A stretch of 64,000 bases of DNA from Domibacillus mangrovi (GTDB lineage Bacteria > Bacillota > Bacilli > Bacillales > Domibacillaceae). The translations under genes were made by a program, and so were the position numbers. Positions 9,766-18,625 of the stretch are shown one piece after another. The number at the start of each line of letters is the position of its first letter. The stretch's first letter is position 1. Below the pieces are notes generated by a model. It was not told the origin of the DNA and searched no databases. It was given only the letters and a program-made list of their open reading frames with translations. The DNA lies in the NCBI RefSeq assembly GCF_001906925.1, contig NZ_MRWQ01000004.1:248001-312000 (forward strand), written 5' to 3'.

Positions 9766-11178
9766 ATGACGAAACAACAATTTGGGGTAGTCGGTCTGGC
9801 AGTAATGGGAAAAAATCTAGCGTTAAATATTGAAAGCAGAGGATACTCAGTTGCTGTTTATAACCGTTCTGCTGATAAAACGACAGCTTTTCTTCAAGAA
9901 GAGGCAGAAGGGAAAAATTTCAAAGGAACATACAGCGCCGAAGAATTTGTTGCTTCTCTTGAGAAGCCGCGTAAAATTTTGCTTATGGTTAAAGCGGGTG
10001 CTGCAACAGATGCAACGATCGAATCGTTAAAGCCTTATCTTGACAAAGGGGACATTTTGATCGATGGTGGAAACACCTTCTTCCAAGACACGGTCCGCCG
10101 CAATAAAGAACTTGCAGGTCTTGGCCTTCATTTCGTTGGAACTGGTGTATCAGGCGGAGAGGAAGGGGCACTAAAAGGTCCTTCTATTATGCCGGGTGGT
10201 CAGCGTGAGGCATTTGAACTCGTTCGTCCGATTTTAGAAGCCATTTCCGCAAAAGTAGGCGATGACGCATGCTGCACATATATCGGTCCTGATGGTGCAG
10301 GTCATTACGTAAAAATGGTGCATAACGGTATTGAGTACGGTGACATGCAGTTGATTTCAGAAGCCTATTTCATCATGAAGCATATGCTCGGCCTTTCAAC
10401 GGACGAACTGCATGAAGTATTTGCAGAATGGAATCAAGGCGAACTTGACAGCTATTTAGTCGAAATTACAGCTGATATTTTCAAGAAAAAAGACGATGAA
10501 ACAGGTAAACCGCTTATCGATGTCATTTTAGACGCTGCCGGTCAAAAAGGCACAGGCAAGTGGACAAGTCAGAACGCACTTGACCTAGGTGTACCGCTTT
10601 CTATTATTACGGAGTCTGTATTTGCCCGCTTCATTTCTGCGTTGAAAGATGAACGTGTACAGGCAAGCAAGCGATTAACAGGACCTGAAGTAACACCATT
10701 TGACGGTGATCAGAAAGAAATGATCGAAGCAGTCCGTCAGGCGCTTTATATGAGCAAAATTTGTTCATATGCGCAAGGATTTGCTCAAATGAAAGCGGCA
10801 TCAGAAGAATATGGATGGGATCTTCGCTACGGGGATATCGCGATGATTTTCCGCGGAGGCTGCATTATCCGTGCACAATTCCTGCAAAAAATTAAAGAAG
10901 CATTCGACCGCGATCCAAGCCTTGCAAACTTGCTTCTTGATGAATATTTCCAAGGGATCGTACAAAACTATCAATCAGCACTTCGCCGTGTCGTGACAAT
11001 GGCTGTGGACCGTGGTATTCCAGTACCGTCATTCTCAAGTGCAATTGTGTATTTTGACAGCTACCGCACAGAAACGCTGCCTGCGAACTTAATTCAAGCG
11101 CAACGTGACTATTTCGGTGCTCATACGTATAAACGAATTGATAAAGAAGGTTCATTCCATACGGAGTGGATGAAGTAA
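9766..11178 (+). CDS. gndA: 6-phosphogluconate dehydrogenase, decarboxylating
   Basis: Cytosolic enzyme converting 6-phospho-D-gluconate to D-ribulose 5-phosphate and CO2 with reduction of NAD(P). The 470 residues match the long form of the family. Visible features are the Rossmann motif [17 protein letters not shown], the cofactor loop YNRSADKT (the Arg-Ser-x-x-Lys pattern favours NADP), the substrate motif [20 protein letters not shown] and the catalytic [14 protein letters not shown] with Lys and the later His-Asn. Start ATG 9766 follows AAGGAAGG; an in-frame GTG at 9745 has no ribosome site. Beside a uronate cluster with gluconokinase, it would take the pathway's product into the pentose phosphate route. 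Confidence 0.95.
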   Translation: MTKQQFGVVGLAVMGKNLALNIESRGYSVAVYNRSADKTTAFLQEEAEGKNFKGTYSAEEFVASLEKPRKILLMVKAGAATDATIESLKPYLDKGDILIDGGNTFFQDTVRRNKELAGLGLHFVGTGVSGGEEGALKGPSIMPGGQREAFELVRPILEAISAKVGDDACCTYIGPDGAGHYVKMVHNGIEYGDMQLISEAYFIMKHMLGLSTDELHEVFAEWNQGELDSYLVEITADIFKKKDDETGKPLIDVILDAAGQKGTGKWTSQNALDLGVPLSIITESVFARFISALKDERVQASKRLTGPEVTPFDGDQKEMIEAVRQALYMSKICSYAQGFAQMKAASEEYGWDLRYGDIAMIFRGGCIIRAQFLQKIKEAFDRDPSLANLLLDEYFQGIVQNYQSALRRVVTMAVDRGIPVPSFSSAIVYFDSYRTETLPANLIQAQRDYFGAHTYKRIDKEGSFHTEWMK

Positions 11179-11189
11179 AAGAACATGAA

Positions 11190-11224
11190 AAAGGCCATCT
11201 CTACTATGGAGATGGCTCTTTCAT
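11190..11224 (+). terminator. Intrinsic terminator after gndA
   Basis: GCCATCTC (11194-11201) pairs with GAGATGGC (11209-11216), with a 7-nt loop and a T-rich 3' flank (CTCTTTCATTTT). Confidence 0.8.
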
Positions 11225-11234
11225 TTTATCCCTT

Positions 11235-11386
11235 ATTAACGGGCGTAAGACCCCCGCTTCAAGACGTCGAAAAGAAAAGAAGGATAAGCGATGGATTAAC
11301 TGCCTGTAAAAGCCCAATTGGTTCGGACCGGCTGAAGCCGGTCACTCACGTATTGCCGCAGGACGTGGCGCTCTTTACCTGAGTTC
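11235..11386. ncRNA. Structured repeat element, copy A
   Basis: About 150 nt clearly homologous to 35324-35478. Shared landmarks are ATTAACGGGC, GTAAGAC, AGGATAAG, ATTGGTTCGG, TATTGCCGCAGGACG and CTCTTTACCTGAGTTC. Conserved helices can be drawn: ACGGGC against GCCTGT, ACCGGCT against AGCCGGT, and an outer helix ACTCA-GTA against TACCTGAGT enclosing GCCGC/GTGGC. The small hairpin reads ACCGGCT..AGCCGGT here and CCAGGC..GCCTGG in copy B, that is, paired substitutions that keep the helix, which favours a folded RNA. Identity is unknown; a relic of an IS200/IS605-type right end (omegaRNA-like) is one possibility. No transposase gene is adjacent. It lies just downstream of the ROK gene on the opposite strand. 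Confidence 0.5.
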
Positions 11387-11389
11387 TTT

Positions 11390-12601
11390 TTATTGATTGT
11401 GCTCCTCATGACTAACTGTCACATCAGCGCTCGTTTCAGTTTCATCAATCGATAGATTCATAGATGGTACATCCCAAAAGTGTTTAATACCGAGCGCACA
11501 GGCCCCCAAGACGCAAGCCTTTGTCCCAAGCTTTGAAAGAGATAATTCCCGGTATTGACTGATAGTAGACTTTAAATTGCATTCAATTTGCTCAATAGAC
11601 TGAGGGCTGAGCTGGAGGAGTTCGCTGTTTAAAACGATGACTTCCGGATTGTATGCATTAATCAAATTGTTTAGGCCGATTGTTAAAAAATAAATGAATT
11701 GTTCCATCATTTCAACAACGACTTGATCTCCTGATTGTAGCCATTGGTGCACGTCTTTATAGGAAATATTCGATTGACCTTTCTTTTTCGATAGCTCGTT
11801 GAAAAAAGAGGATTCCGACGCGTATTGTTCCCAGCAGCCATAGTTGCCGCAATTACACGGTTTTCCGCCCGGCATAATAATAGTATGACCGACTTCACCT
11901 GCAAAGCCATCATGCCCTTTGAAAAATTCTTCGTTCATCATCACACCAAGTCCAATTCCAGAATAAAGGCTTACACATAATAAATTTTCAGTTTCATGGT
12001 GCTCGTAAACGCGTTCTGCGAAAGAACATAAATTAGCATTATTCTCGATGCAAATAGGGAATCCCGTTGCTTTTTCTAGGTCATTTTTTATGTGAGTATC
12101 CTGCCACCCGAAACGAGGGACGTAATGAATAGTTTCATCTTTTGTCACTAGACCGTGAACTCCAATAACGATACCGACTAAGCCATAGCGGCTTTCTGTA
12201 CATTCTTTTTCGAAAAGTTGAATGTGCTTGACTAAAAGATGGAGAATCGTTTCATAGTCAGTCGCCTCTATCTCGACTGTATAGATCGACACTGGCTGAC
12301 CGAGCAAATCAGATAAAGCAAACGTTAACAGCCCATAATCGAGATCAATGCCAAGTATAAAACCGGCTGATCGGTTCACAGATAGCATAATCGGGCGTCT
12401 TCCTACGCCATAATGTTCGGGATGTGTTTCTACAATAAGTTCATCTTCAAGCAAATCCGCTGCTTGAGCGGAAATAGTCGCTCTTGTTAAAGAGGTTAAT
12501 TTTGATAAATCCGCCCGAGAAATCATTTTTCTTTCAATAATTTTTTGAACAATAAGTGAACGGTTTATTTTTTTTATGTAAGCGGCATCACCAGCAGCCA
12601 T
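11390..12601 (-). CDS. ROK-family transcriptional repressor (XylR/NagC type)
   Basis: Cytosolic DNA-binding repressor, 403 residues. A winged helix-turn-helix occupies about residues 13-65 (MISRADLSKLTSLTRATIS), followed by a ROK sugar-kinase-like domain with the zinc cluster H239, C249, C251 and C256 (KPCNCGNYGCWEQY). It is transcribed divergently from uxaC, and the space between them holds a perfect palindrome resembling XylR operators. The simplest reading is that it represses the uronate operon and is released by a pathway sugar acid. The effector cannot be told from sequence. Confidence 0.9.
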   Translation of the reverse strand: MAAGDAAYIKKINRSLIVQKIIERKMISRADLSKLTSLTRATISAQAADLLEDELIVETHPEHYGVGRRPIMLSVNRSAGFILGIDLDYGLLTFALSDLLGQPVSIYTVEIEATDYETILHLLVKHIQLFEKECTESRYGLVGIVIGVHGLVTKDETIHYVPRFGWQDTHIKNDLEKATGFPICIENNANLCSFAERVYEHHETENLLCVSLYSGIGLGVMMNEEFFKGHDGFAGEVGHTIIMPGGKPCNCGNYGCWEQYASESSFFNELSKKKGQSNISYKDVHQWLQSGDQVVVEMMEQFIYFLTIGLNNLINAYNPEVIVLNSELLQLSPQSIEQIECNLKSTISQYRELSLSKLGTKACVLGACALGIKHFWDVPSMNLSIDETETSADVTVSHEEHNQ

Positions 12602-12664
12602 GTATAATCCTCCTTCATAAGTGTATTCTTTTATTATACAGGTTTTTATCTCTGAGAAAGGTTT

Positions 12665-12694
12665 ATTGACGTAGAATACAGAGACATGATAAAT
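12665..12694 (+). promoter_or_regulatory. Candidate promoter of the uronate operon
   Basis: TTGACG at 12665-12670 and an AT-rich -10 region (ATAAAT/TAAATT, 12688-12694) lie 17-18 bases apart. The -10 element is imperfect. The operator palindrome begins about 13 bases further down. Confidence 0.45.
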
Positions 12695-12706
12695 TAAATA
12701 GCATAG

Positions 12707-12731
12707 TTAATTTGTTTAGTAAACAAATTAA
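12707..12731. promoter_or_regulatory. Palindromic operator between the ROK gene and uxaC
   Basis: Perfect 25-base palindrome: TTAATTTGTTTA at 12707-12718, a central G, and the exact complement at 12720-12731. It closely resembles XylR operators of Bacillus (TTAGTTTGTTT...AACAAACTAA, known family pattern) and lies between the candidate -10 box and the uxaC start, so a bound ROK repressor would block transcription. Confidence 0.75.
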
Positions 12732-12764
12732 AAGATAATTTTTTTTTTGATTAATTATATCGTT

Positions 12765-12779
12765 TTGAAAATGTTTACA
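12765..12779. promoter_or_regulatory. Possible cre (CcpA) site before uxaC
   Basis: TTGAAAATGTTTACA matches the cre consensus WTGNAANCGNWNNCW except for T in place of the C of the central CG. It is located 48 bases upstream of the uxaC start and would give carbon catabolite control. Confidence 0.4.
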
Positions 12780-12827
12780 ATTTTTAACTTAAAAAATACA
12801 TTAACATAAAATAGGAGAGGGTACAAT

Positions 12828-14231
12828 ATGAAAAAATTTTTAGGTGATCATTTTCTATTAAGTAATGAGACAGCTGTACACTTATATGAAAAAGCGGCGA
12901 AAGATACGCCAATTTTCGACTTCCACTGTCATCTCAGTCCGAAAGAGGTATGGGAAAATAAACCGTTTGAAAACATCACGCAGCTCTGGCTTGCGGGCGA
13001 TCATTATAAGTGGCGATTAATGCGTATGCACGGTGTGAGTGAGTCACTTATTACGGGTGAGGCAAGTGATTGGGAAAAGTTTCAGGCCTGGGCAAAGACA
13101 GTACCACATTTAATAGGCAATCCGCTTTTCCACTGGACACATATGGAATTAAAAAAATACTTTGGCATCGAAAAATTGCTGACACCGGAAACGGCTAAAG
13201 AAATTTGGGATGAATGTAATGAAAAGCTTGAGTCACCTGGATATGATCCAAGATCGTTTATTGAAAAATCAAACGTATTATTTATTGGTACAACAGATGA
13301 TCCAGCATCGGATCTTCGTTATCACAAGTTGCTGAAAGAAGATGATTCATTTAAAGCAACTATCGCCCCGACATTCCGTCCGGACGGAGCTCTTTTTATT
13401 GAACGTCCCGCATTTACAGACTGGCTTGGCAAATTGGCGAGTGTTTCCGGTTTGAACGTAGAATCATTCAATGATCTTTTAGCCGGACTTCAAAACCGGG
13501 TTGATTTCTTCAATGAAAATGGTGGACGAGCATCGGATCACGATATTCCGAAAATGGTGTATAAAGAAACGACGAAAGACGAAGCGGAAGCAGTCTTTAA
13601 CAAACGGATCAGTGGAGAAGAGTTAACAAGCGAGGACTTACTTGCTTACCGTTCCTTCGTTTTAAAAGAACTTGGCAAGATGTATGCTGAAAAAGAGTGG
13701 GTAATGCAGCTTCATATGGGTGCGATCCGCAATAATAATACGGCGATGAAAGAAAAAATTGGGTCGGATACAGGATTTGATTCGATCGGTGATGGTGATG
13801 TAGCGGAAGGATTATCTCATTTCCTTGACGCACTCGAACAAGAAAGTGCTTTGCCAAGAACCGTTCTCTTTAACTTAAACCGCAAAGACAACGATGTGCT
13901 TGCGACAATGATGGGCAACTTCTTTGAAGAAGGGATCCGGGGGAAAGTTCAATTAGGTTCTGCCTGGTGGTTTAATGATCATATTGATGGAATGGAACAG
14001 CAAATGAAAACATTTGCAAGTGTCGGTTTACTAGGCCACTTCATTGGAATGCTGACGGATTCCCGCAGCTTTATTTCTTATACGCGACACGATTATTTCC
14101 GCCGTATTTTATGCAATATTCTTGGAGAATGGGTTGAACAGGGGAAAGCACCGAATAGTTCGGCATTCCTTGAGCAAATGGTACGAAATATTGGGTATGA
14201 TAATGCTAAGAGTTACTTTTTGGAGCGATAA
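12828..14231 (+). CDS. uxaC: Glucuronate isomerase
   Basis: Cytosolic uronate isomerase interconverting D-glucuronate and D-fructuronate (also galacturonate and tagaturonate). The 467 residues match the full family length. The metal-binding HxH is H33/H35 in IFDFHCHLSPKEVW; other family motifs are LAGDHYKWRLMRMHGV, PTFRPD, MQLHMGAIRNNN and GMLTDSRSFISYTRHDYFRR. ATG 12828 follows AGGAGAGGG. It is the first gene of a run of eight tightly packed genes on the plus strand ending at 20703, downstream of the operator and possible cre site. Confidence 0.96.
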   Translation: MKKFLGDHFLLSNETAVHLYEKAAKDTPIFDFHCHLSPKEVWENKPFENITQLWLAGDHYKWRLMRMHGVSESLITGEASDWEKFQAWAKTVPHLIGNPLFHWTHMELKKYFGIEKLLTPETAKEIWDECNEKLESPGYDPRSFIEKSNVLFIGTTDDPASDLRYHKLLKEDDSFKATIAPTFRPDGALFIERPAFTDWLGKLASVSGLNVESFNDLLAGLQNRVDFFNENGGRASDHDIPKMVYKETTKDEAEAVFNKRISGEELTSEDLLAYRSFVLKELGKMYAEKEWVMQLHMGAIRNNNTAMKEKIGSDTGFDSIGDGDVAEGLSHFLDALEQESALPRTVLFNLNRKDNDVLATMMGNFFEEGIRGKVQLGSAWWFNDHIDGMEQQMKTFASVGLLGHFIGMLTDSRSFISYTRHDYFRRILCNILGEWVEQGKAPNSSAFLEQMVRNIGYDNAKSYFLER

Positions 14232-14245
14232 GGAGGGAGATAAAA

Positions 14246-15514
14246 ATGGGGATCATTCAAGATCTTGTTCAAGACATTCCTGTACCGAAAATGGTGAAAG
14301 TAAGACAGAAGTTTGATAATCAAAAAATCAATGATCTGGCAGCCATTTTAAAAAAGGAATTTGAGCGCGAAGTCATCCGTCAAAAAATCAAACCAGGCAT
14401 GTCGATTGCCATTGCAGTCGGAAGCCGAGGAGTAGACCGGATTGTTGAACTTACAGCGATGACCGTTGCCTTTTTAAAAGAAATGGGTGCAAAGCCGTTT
14501 ATCGTACCAAGCATGGGCAGCCACGGCGGTGCAACAGCCGAAGGGCAAATTGACGTTTTGAAACATCTCGGTGTAACAGAAGAAAGTACCGGTGCGGAAA
14601 TTCGATCTTCGATGGAAGTCATTAAAGTTGGGGAATTGCCAAACGGCCTGCCGGTTTACGTAGATAAATACACATCTGAAGCGGATGGCATTGTCGTCAT
14701 TAACCGTATTAAGCCGCATACCGCTTTTCGCGGACCTGTTGAAAGTGGCATTATGAAAATGATTAGTATCGGTCTAGGCAAGCAAAAAGGAGCAGAAGCG
14801 TGCCACCAGCTGGGCTTTAAACATATGGCGGTGCACGTGCCGGCAATGGCGAAAATGATTATGGAGCATCTGCCGGTATTGTTCGGTATTGCAACGGTCG
14901 AAAATGCCTTTGATAAAGTGTCGGTCGTTGAAGTGCTAGCGTCAGAAGAAATTGAAGAAAAAGAAATAGAACTTCAAGTGAAAGCAAAAGAACTGCTCCC
15001 AAAACTGTTTTTCGAACAGTTGGATGTACTTGTTATTGATCAAATCGGTAAAAACATTAGTGGTGATGGCATGGACCCGAATATTACGGGCCGCTACCCA
15101 ACACCATATGCGCACGGCGGGCCAGATGTAACGAAAATGCTCGTGCTTGACTTGACAGACGAGACAGAAGGGAATGCGAACGGTGTCGGCACAGCCGATT
15201 TTACGACCCAACGCCTTGTTGACAAAATGGATCTCGAAGTAACGTATGCGAATGGTCTGACATCAACGGTGGTCGCACCGACAAAAATTGCAACTACCCT
15301 TGCGAATGATAAAGAAGCCATTCAAGCGGCTATCAAAACGAGCAATATCCTTGATTTTTCAAAAGTAAAAATGGTTCGTATTAAAAATACACTTGAAGTC
15401 AGTGAAATTGAAGTATCCGAAGCATTGCTTCCATACGTGCAGGATCATGTGCAACTTGAAGCGGTGACAGAAGCGGAAGAGCTTTCATTCGATCAAAACG
15501 GAAATTTGTTTTAA
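14246..15514 (+). CDS. LarA-family nickel-pincer epimerase, proposed mannonate/gluconate 2-epimerase
   Basis: Member of the LarA (DUF2088) family, which uses the covalently bound nickel-pincer nucleotide to racemise or epimerise 2-hydroxyacids by hydride transfer. Active-site equivalents are visible: H93 in MGSHGGATAEGQ, H158 in NRIKPHT, K171 in GIMKMISIG (the cofactor-attachment Lys in LarA) and H187 in EACHQLG, with the K171-H187 distance of 16 equal to K184-H200 of lactate racemase. The Arg motif is GSRGVDR, not the SDLTRP type of lactate racemase. Placed between uxaC and an uxuB-like reductase and with gluconokinase downstream, its likely job is D-mannonate to D-gluconate. LarA homologues acting on gluconate have been reported, so lactate racemase is the less likely alternative. 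Confidence 0.85.
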   Translation: MGIIQDLVQDIPVPKMVKVRQKFDNQKINDLAAILKKEFEREVIRQKIKPGMSIAIAVGSRGVDRIVELTAMTVAFLKEMGAKPFIVPSMGSHGGATAEGQIDVLKHLGVTEESTGAEIRSSMEVIKVGELPNGLPVYVDKYTSEADGIVVINRIKPHTAFRGPVESGIMKMISIGLGKQKGAEACHQLGFKHMAVHVPAMAKMIMEHLPVLFGIATVENAFDKVSVVEVLASEEIEEKEIELQVKAKELLPKLFFEQLDVLVIDQIGKNISGDGMDPNITGRYPTPYAHGGPDVTKMLVLDLTDETEGNANGVGTADFTTQRLVDKMDLEVTYANGLTSTVVAPTKIATTLANDKEAIQAAIKTSNILDFSKVKMVRIKNTLEVSEIEVSEALLPYVQDHVQLEAVTEAEELSFDQNGNLF

Positions 15515-15543
15515 AAACGATAGAGAAAACAGGGGGATCTACT

Positions 15544-16314
15544 GTGAATACATTATTTGATTTAACAGGAAAAACGGCCGTCGCGATCGGAGGGAACAGT
15601 GTTCTTGGCTCATCCATGGCAAAGGGGCTATCCACTCACGGCGCAAAAGTGGCGATTGTTGGCCGTAACCTTGATAAAGCAAATGAAGTCGTCAAAGAAA
15701 TTGAAGCATTAGGCGGCATAGCGAAAGCATTTCAGGCAGATGTCGTCTCGAAAGAATCGCTTGAAGCAGCAGCAACCGCTATTGAAGAATGGTCTGGCGG
15801 TTGGGATATTTTATTAAATGCACCTGGTACAAATAGCGCGACACCGTTTTTCGATCTTGACATGGACGAATGGGATACTATTATGGACGTAAACTTGAAA
15901 GGTATTGTTGTAACATGCCAGGTGTTCGCTAAAAAAATGATCGAGCAAGGCAGACAGGGAAGCATTATTAATATTTCATCTGTTTCGTCGACAACACCGC
16001 TGTCAAAAGTGTTCACTTATTCTGTTTCAAAAGCCGGGTTAAACAGTGTGACGCAATTTTTAGCACGTGAATTTGCCCAAGATGGAATTCGTGTGAATGC
16101 GATTATCCCAGGCTTCTTCCCAGCTGAACAAAACCGAAAGATTTTAAGTGAAGAACGCGTTGCTTCTATTATGAATCATACACCAATGAACCGTTTCGGT
16201 GATCCGGATGAATTGCAGGGAGCGACAGTGTGGCTTGCGTCTGACAAAGCATCCAGTTTTGTGACGGGTACGCTGATCCGCGTTGATGGCGGATTTGGCA
16301 GTATGACGATTTAA
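15544..16314 (+). CDS. uxuB: SDR oxidoreductase, probable fructuronate reductase (D-mannonate oxidoreductase)
   Basis: Short-chain dehydrogenase of 256 residues with a variant cofactor loop (AIGGNSVLGSSMA), NNAG-equivalent LNAPGT, catalytic Ser in NISSVSS, and YxxxK in YSVSKAG. The tract PGFFPAEQNRKIL resembles YjmF (UxuB) of B. subtilis, which reduces D-fructuronate to D-mannonate with NAD(P)H. The GTG start at 15544 follows GGGGG. It stands next to uxaC and the LarA homologue, which fits the second step of glucuronate breakdown. A gluconate 5-dehydrogenase-type activity is the main alternative, since these SDRs are closely related. Confidence 0.8.
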   Translation: MNTLFDLTGKTAVAIGGNSVLGSSMAKGLSTHGAKVAIVGRNLDKANEVVKEIEALGGIAKAFQADVVSKESLEAAATAIEEWSGGWDILLNAPGTNSATPFFDLDMDEWDTIMDVNLKGIVVTCQVFAKKMIEQGRQGSIINISSVSSTTPLSKVFTYSVSKAGLNSVTQFLAREFAQDGIRVNAIIPGFFPAEQNRKILSEERVASIMNHTPMNRFGDPDELQGATVWLASDKASSFVTGTLIRVDGGFGSMTI

Positions 16315-16332
16315 CAGAAAGGATGAATCGTA

Positions 16333-17151
16333 ATGGTAAATGAAAAATACGGAAAGCTGCAGTCGATTCTCCGTGAAATGGATTCTGTTGTCGTTGCGTT
16401 TTCAGGTGGAGTGGACAGTACATTTTTGCTGAAAGCAGCTGTCGATACACTTGGTCCGGAGCAAGTACTCGCCGTTACAGCGGATTCCGAAACATATCCG
16501 TCCACAGAACTGGAAGAAGCAAGGAAGCTGGCTAAACATATTGGTGTGAAGCACACGGTCATTGAAACGTCGGAATTAGCGATTCCAGGGTATACAGAAA
16601 ATGATCAGAACCGATGCTATTTTTGCAAAAGCAGCCTGTTTGATCACCTTATTCCGATTTTGAACAAGCAAGCGTTTAATCATATCGTATATGGCGTGAT
16701 TGCAGACGACATGAATGAATTCCGTCCAGGGATGAAAGCGGCGAAAGAAAAAAACATTCGTGGTCCACTGCAGGAAGCAAATTTATTTAAGGATGAAATA
16801 AGAGAGCTGTCCCGTCATTTTGATTTGCCGACGTGGGATAAACCATCCTTTGCCTGTTTGTCTTCCCGCATTGCCTATGGGGAAACGATCACAAAAGAAA
16901 AGCTGACAAAAGTGGAAAAGGCAGAAGCCTATTTAAAATCGTTATCAATCCGGCAAGTAAGGGTTCGGACGCATGGAAATACAGCGCGAATTGAAGTAGA
17001 GCCTCGGGATATGGGGCGTGTTCTTGAGTATCACACGGCCATTGCTAAAAGACTGCAGCAATTTGGTTATACATATGTGTCACTGGATCTTGTCGGCTAT
17101 AAAAGTGGCAGTATGAACAAAGCACTAGAAAAGGATGAACAACATGCCTAA
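16333..17151 (+). CDS. larE: LarE, sulfur transferase for nickel-pincer cofactor synthesis
   Basis: ATP-dependent enzyme of the PP-loop family that inserts sulfur into the pyridinium dicarboxylate precursor of the nickel-pincer nucleotide. The PP-loop SGGVDS is at residues 24-29. C175 in FACLSSRIAYGE aligns with the Cys that gives up its sulfur in Lactobacillus plantarum LarE (Cys176), so a sacrificial mechanism is expected. An additional CxxC pair (C95, C98; RCYFCKS) is present. Length (272) is normal. It starts 19 bases after the SDR gene, and its end overlaps the gluconokinase start by eight bases, so cofactor assembly is translated with the catabolic enzymes. Confidence 0.94.
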   Translation: MVNEKYGKLQSILREMDSVVVAFSGGVDSTFLLKAAVDTLGPEQVLAVTADSETYPSTELEEARKLAKHIGVKHTVIETSELAIPGYTENDQNRCYFCKSSLFDHLIPILNKQAFNHIVYGVIADDMNEFRPGMKAAKEKNIRGPLQEANLFKDEIRELSRHFDLPTWDKPSFACLSSRIAYGETITKEKLTKVEKAEAYLKSLSIRQVRVRTHGNTARIEVEPRDMGRVLEYHTAIAKRLQQFGYTYVSLDLVGYKSGSMNKALEKDEQHA

Positions 17152-18616
17152 AGAATACGTTATAGGACTGGATATCGGTACAACGAGTGTTAAAGCAGTC
17201 GTCTTTAATCGAAGTGGAAAAGTAACTGCCGAATCCGAACAGTTAACTAAATCATTTTATCCAGAGCTAAACCACGTTGAGCAGGATCCAGAAGCACTTA
17301 CATCTGCTTCTGTTTTCGTTTTAAAAGAGGCCATTCAAAAAGCGGGTGTGACACCGGATCAATTGGCAGGTATTGGATTTTCGTGTGCGATGCATTCCCT
17401 TATTTGTGTTGATGAAAATGGCCGAGCGCTATCAAATGCCATTATTTGGGCAGATGGACGCAGCAGTGATCAAGCAGAGCGTCTGATGAGTGAGAATGGA
17501 ATAGCGCTATATGAAAAAACAGGTACACCTATTCATCCAATGTCTCCCCTTGTCAAGCTTCTGTGGATGAATGAAACGGATTACGAACCGTTCCAGAAAG
17601 CCGCTTATTTTATGTCTGTAAAAGAATATTTACTTTTGCAGTGGTTTGATAAGCGCATCGTCGATTATTCAATGGCTTCTGCCACCGGCTTATTCAATGG
17701 TGAAACGCTCGATTGGGACATGGAGATTCTTGAATTATTGAACGTGAAAAAAGAGCAGTTGTCGCGTCCGGTGCCTCCAACAGAAATATTGACAGGCTTA
17801 AATAAAATTATTGCCGATTACATCGGCATACCAGAAGATATTCCATTTGTTATTGGCGCAGCGGACGGACAGCTTGCGAACCTTGGCAGCGGTGCTATTT
17901 TGCCAGGCGAGGTGGCAATCACTGCCGGTACAAGCGGAGCAGTTCGTCAGTGGGCGAATGGGTTCCGTCCAAATGAAAAACATGAAACGTTTTGTTACAT
18001 GTTTACAGGAGAAGCATCGATCATTGGCGGCCCGACAAATAATGGCGGGATCGCGCTTGAATGGCTTAAAAACTTGTTAAACTATCAAGGAACGTATGAA
18101 GAGTTTACGAAAGAAGCGGGACGCATCAGACCGGGTTCGGATGGAATTATTTTCTTGCCCTATATTAATGGCGAGCGGGCACCGCTTTGGAATCAACACG
18201 CACGTGGGAACTTTTTCGGGTTGTCTATTACGCATCAGAAAGAACATTTCGTTCGTGCGGTTCTGGAAGGAATTACCTTTAATTTATATCAAATTAGCGA
18301 GGCGCTTGAACGCTTAGCAGGTCCTTCTGAGAAGATTTATGTAAACGGGGGTCTTGCACGGTCACCGATCTGGCTTCAAATGATGGCGGATGTATTTGGG
18401 AAAAATATGTATGTATCTGAAAGCCACCATAGTGCAGCCTGGGGAGCGGCTTGGACAGCGCTTGTAGCAGTCGGAGAAACGGATTCATTTGAAGACATTA
18501 AGAACAACTTGCCAATGGGTGAAGTAGTTGTACCGAATGAAGAGAATCATAAAGTGTATCAGGACATTTATGGAAAATATGTCCGACTCGCTGCGGATGT
18601 AACGAAGTATTTCTAA
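17144..18616 (+). CDS. gntK: Gluconokinase, FGGY family
   Basis: Cytosolic sugar-acid kinase of 490 residues, predicted to make 6-phosphogluconate. FGGY landmarks: phosphate loop GLDIGTTSVKAVVF, IIWADGRSSDQA, the gluconokinase-like tract TGTPIHPMSPLVKLLWM, ADGQLANLGSG, AGTSGAVRQW and the C-terminal NGGLARSPIWLQMMADVFG. The TGTPIHPMSPL tract is shared with B. subtilis GntK and separates it from xylulokinases. ATG 17144 is chosen over the in-frame ATG 17135 because AAGGATG at 17131-17137 is the ribosome site. Together with gndA upstream it would send gluconate to ribulose 5-phosphate. Specificity for a related hexonate cannot be excluded. Confidence 0.88.
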   Translation: MPKEYVIGLDIGTTSVKAVVFNRSGKVTAESEQLTKSFYPELNHVEQDPEALTSASVFVLKEAIQKAGVTPDQLAGIGFSCAMHSLICVDENGRALSNAIIWADGRSSDQAERLMSENGIALYEKTGTPIHPMSPLVKLLWMNETDYEPFQKAAYFMSVKEYLLLQWFDKRIVDYSMASATGLFNGETLDWDMEILELLNVKKEQLSRPVPPTEILTGLNKIIADYIGIPEDIPFVIGAADGQLANLGSGAILPGEVAITAGTSGAVRQWANGFRPNEKHETFCYMFTGEASIIGGPTNNGGIALEWLKNLLNYQGTYEEFTKEAGRIRPGSDGIIFLPYINGERAPLWNQHARGNFFGLSITHQKEHFVRAVLEGITFNLYQISEALERLAGPSEKIYVNGGLARSPIWLQMMADVFGKNMYVSESHHSAAWGAAWTALVAVGETDSFEDIKNNLPMGEVVVPNEENHKVYQDIYGKYVRLAADVTKYF

Positions 18617-18625
18617 AAAAGGTGT

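Noticed and set aside
14246-15514. Lactate racemase (larA proper)
   Set aside because: The Arg motif and the operon context with uxaC, uxuB-like and gntK genes do not suit lactate; the family assignment stands but the substrate was changed to a hexonate as a proposal.
17144-18616. Xylulokinase, given the XylR-like repressor
   Set aside because: The TGTPIHPMSPL tract follows gluconokinases and there is no xylose isomerase in the window.
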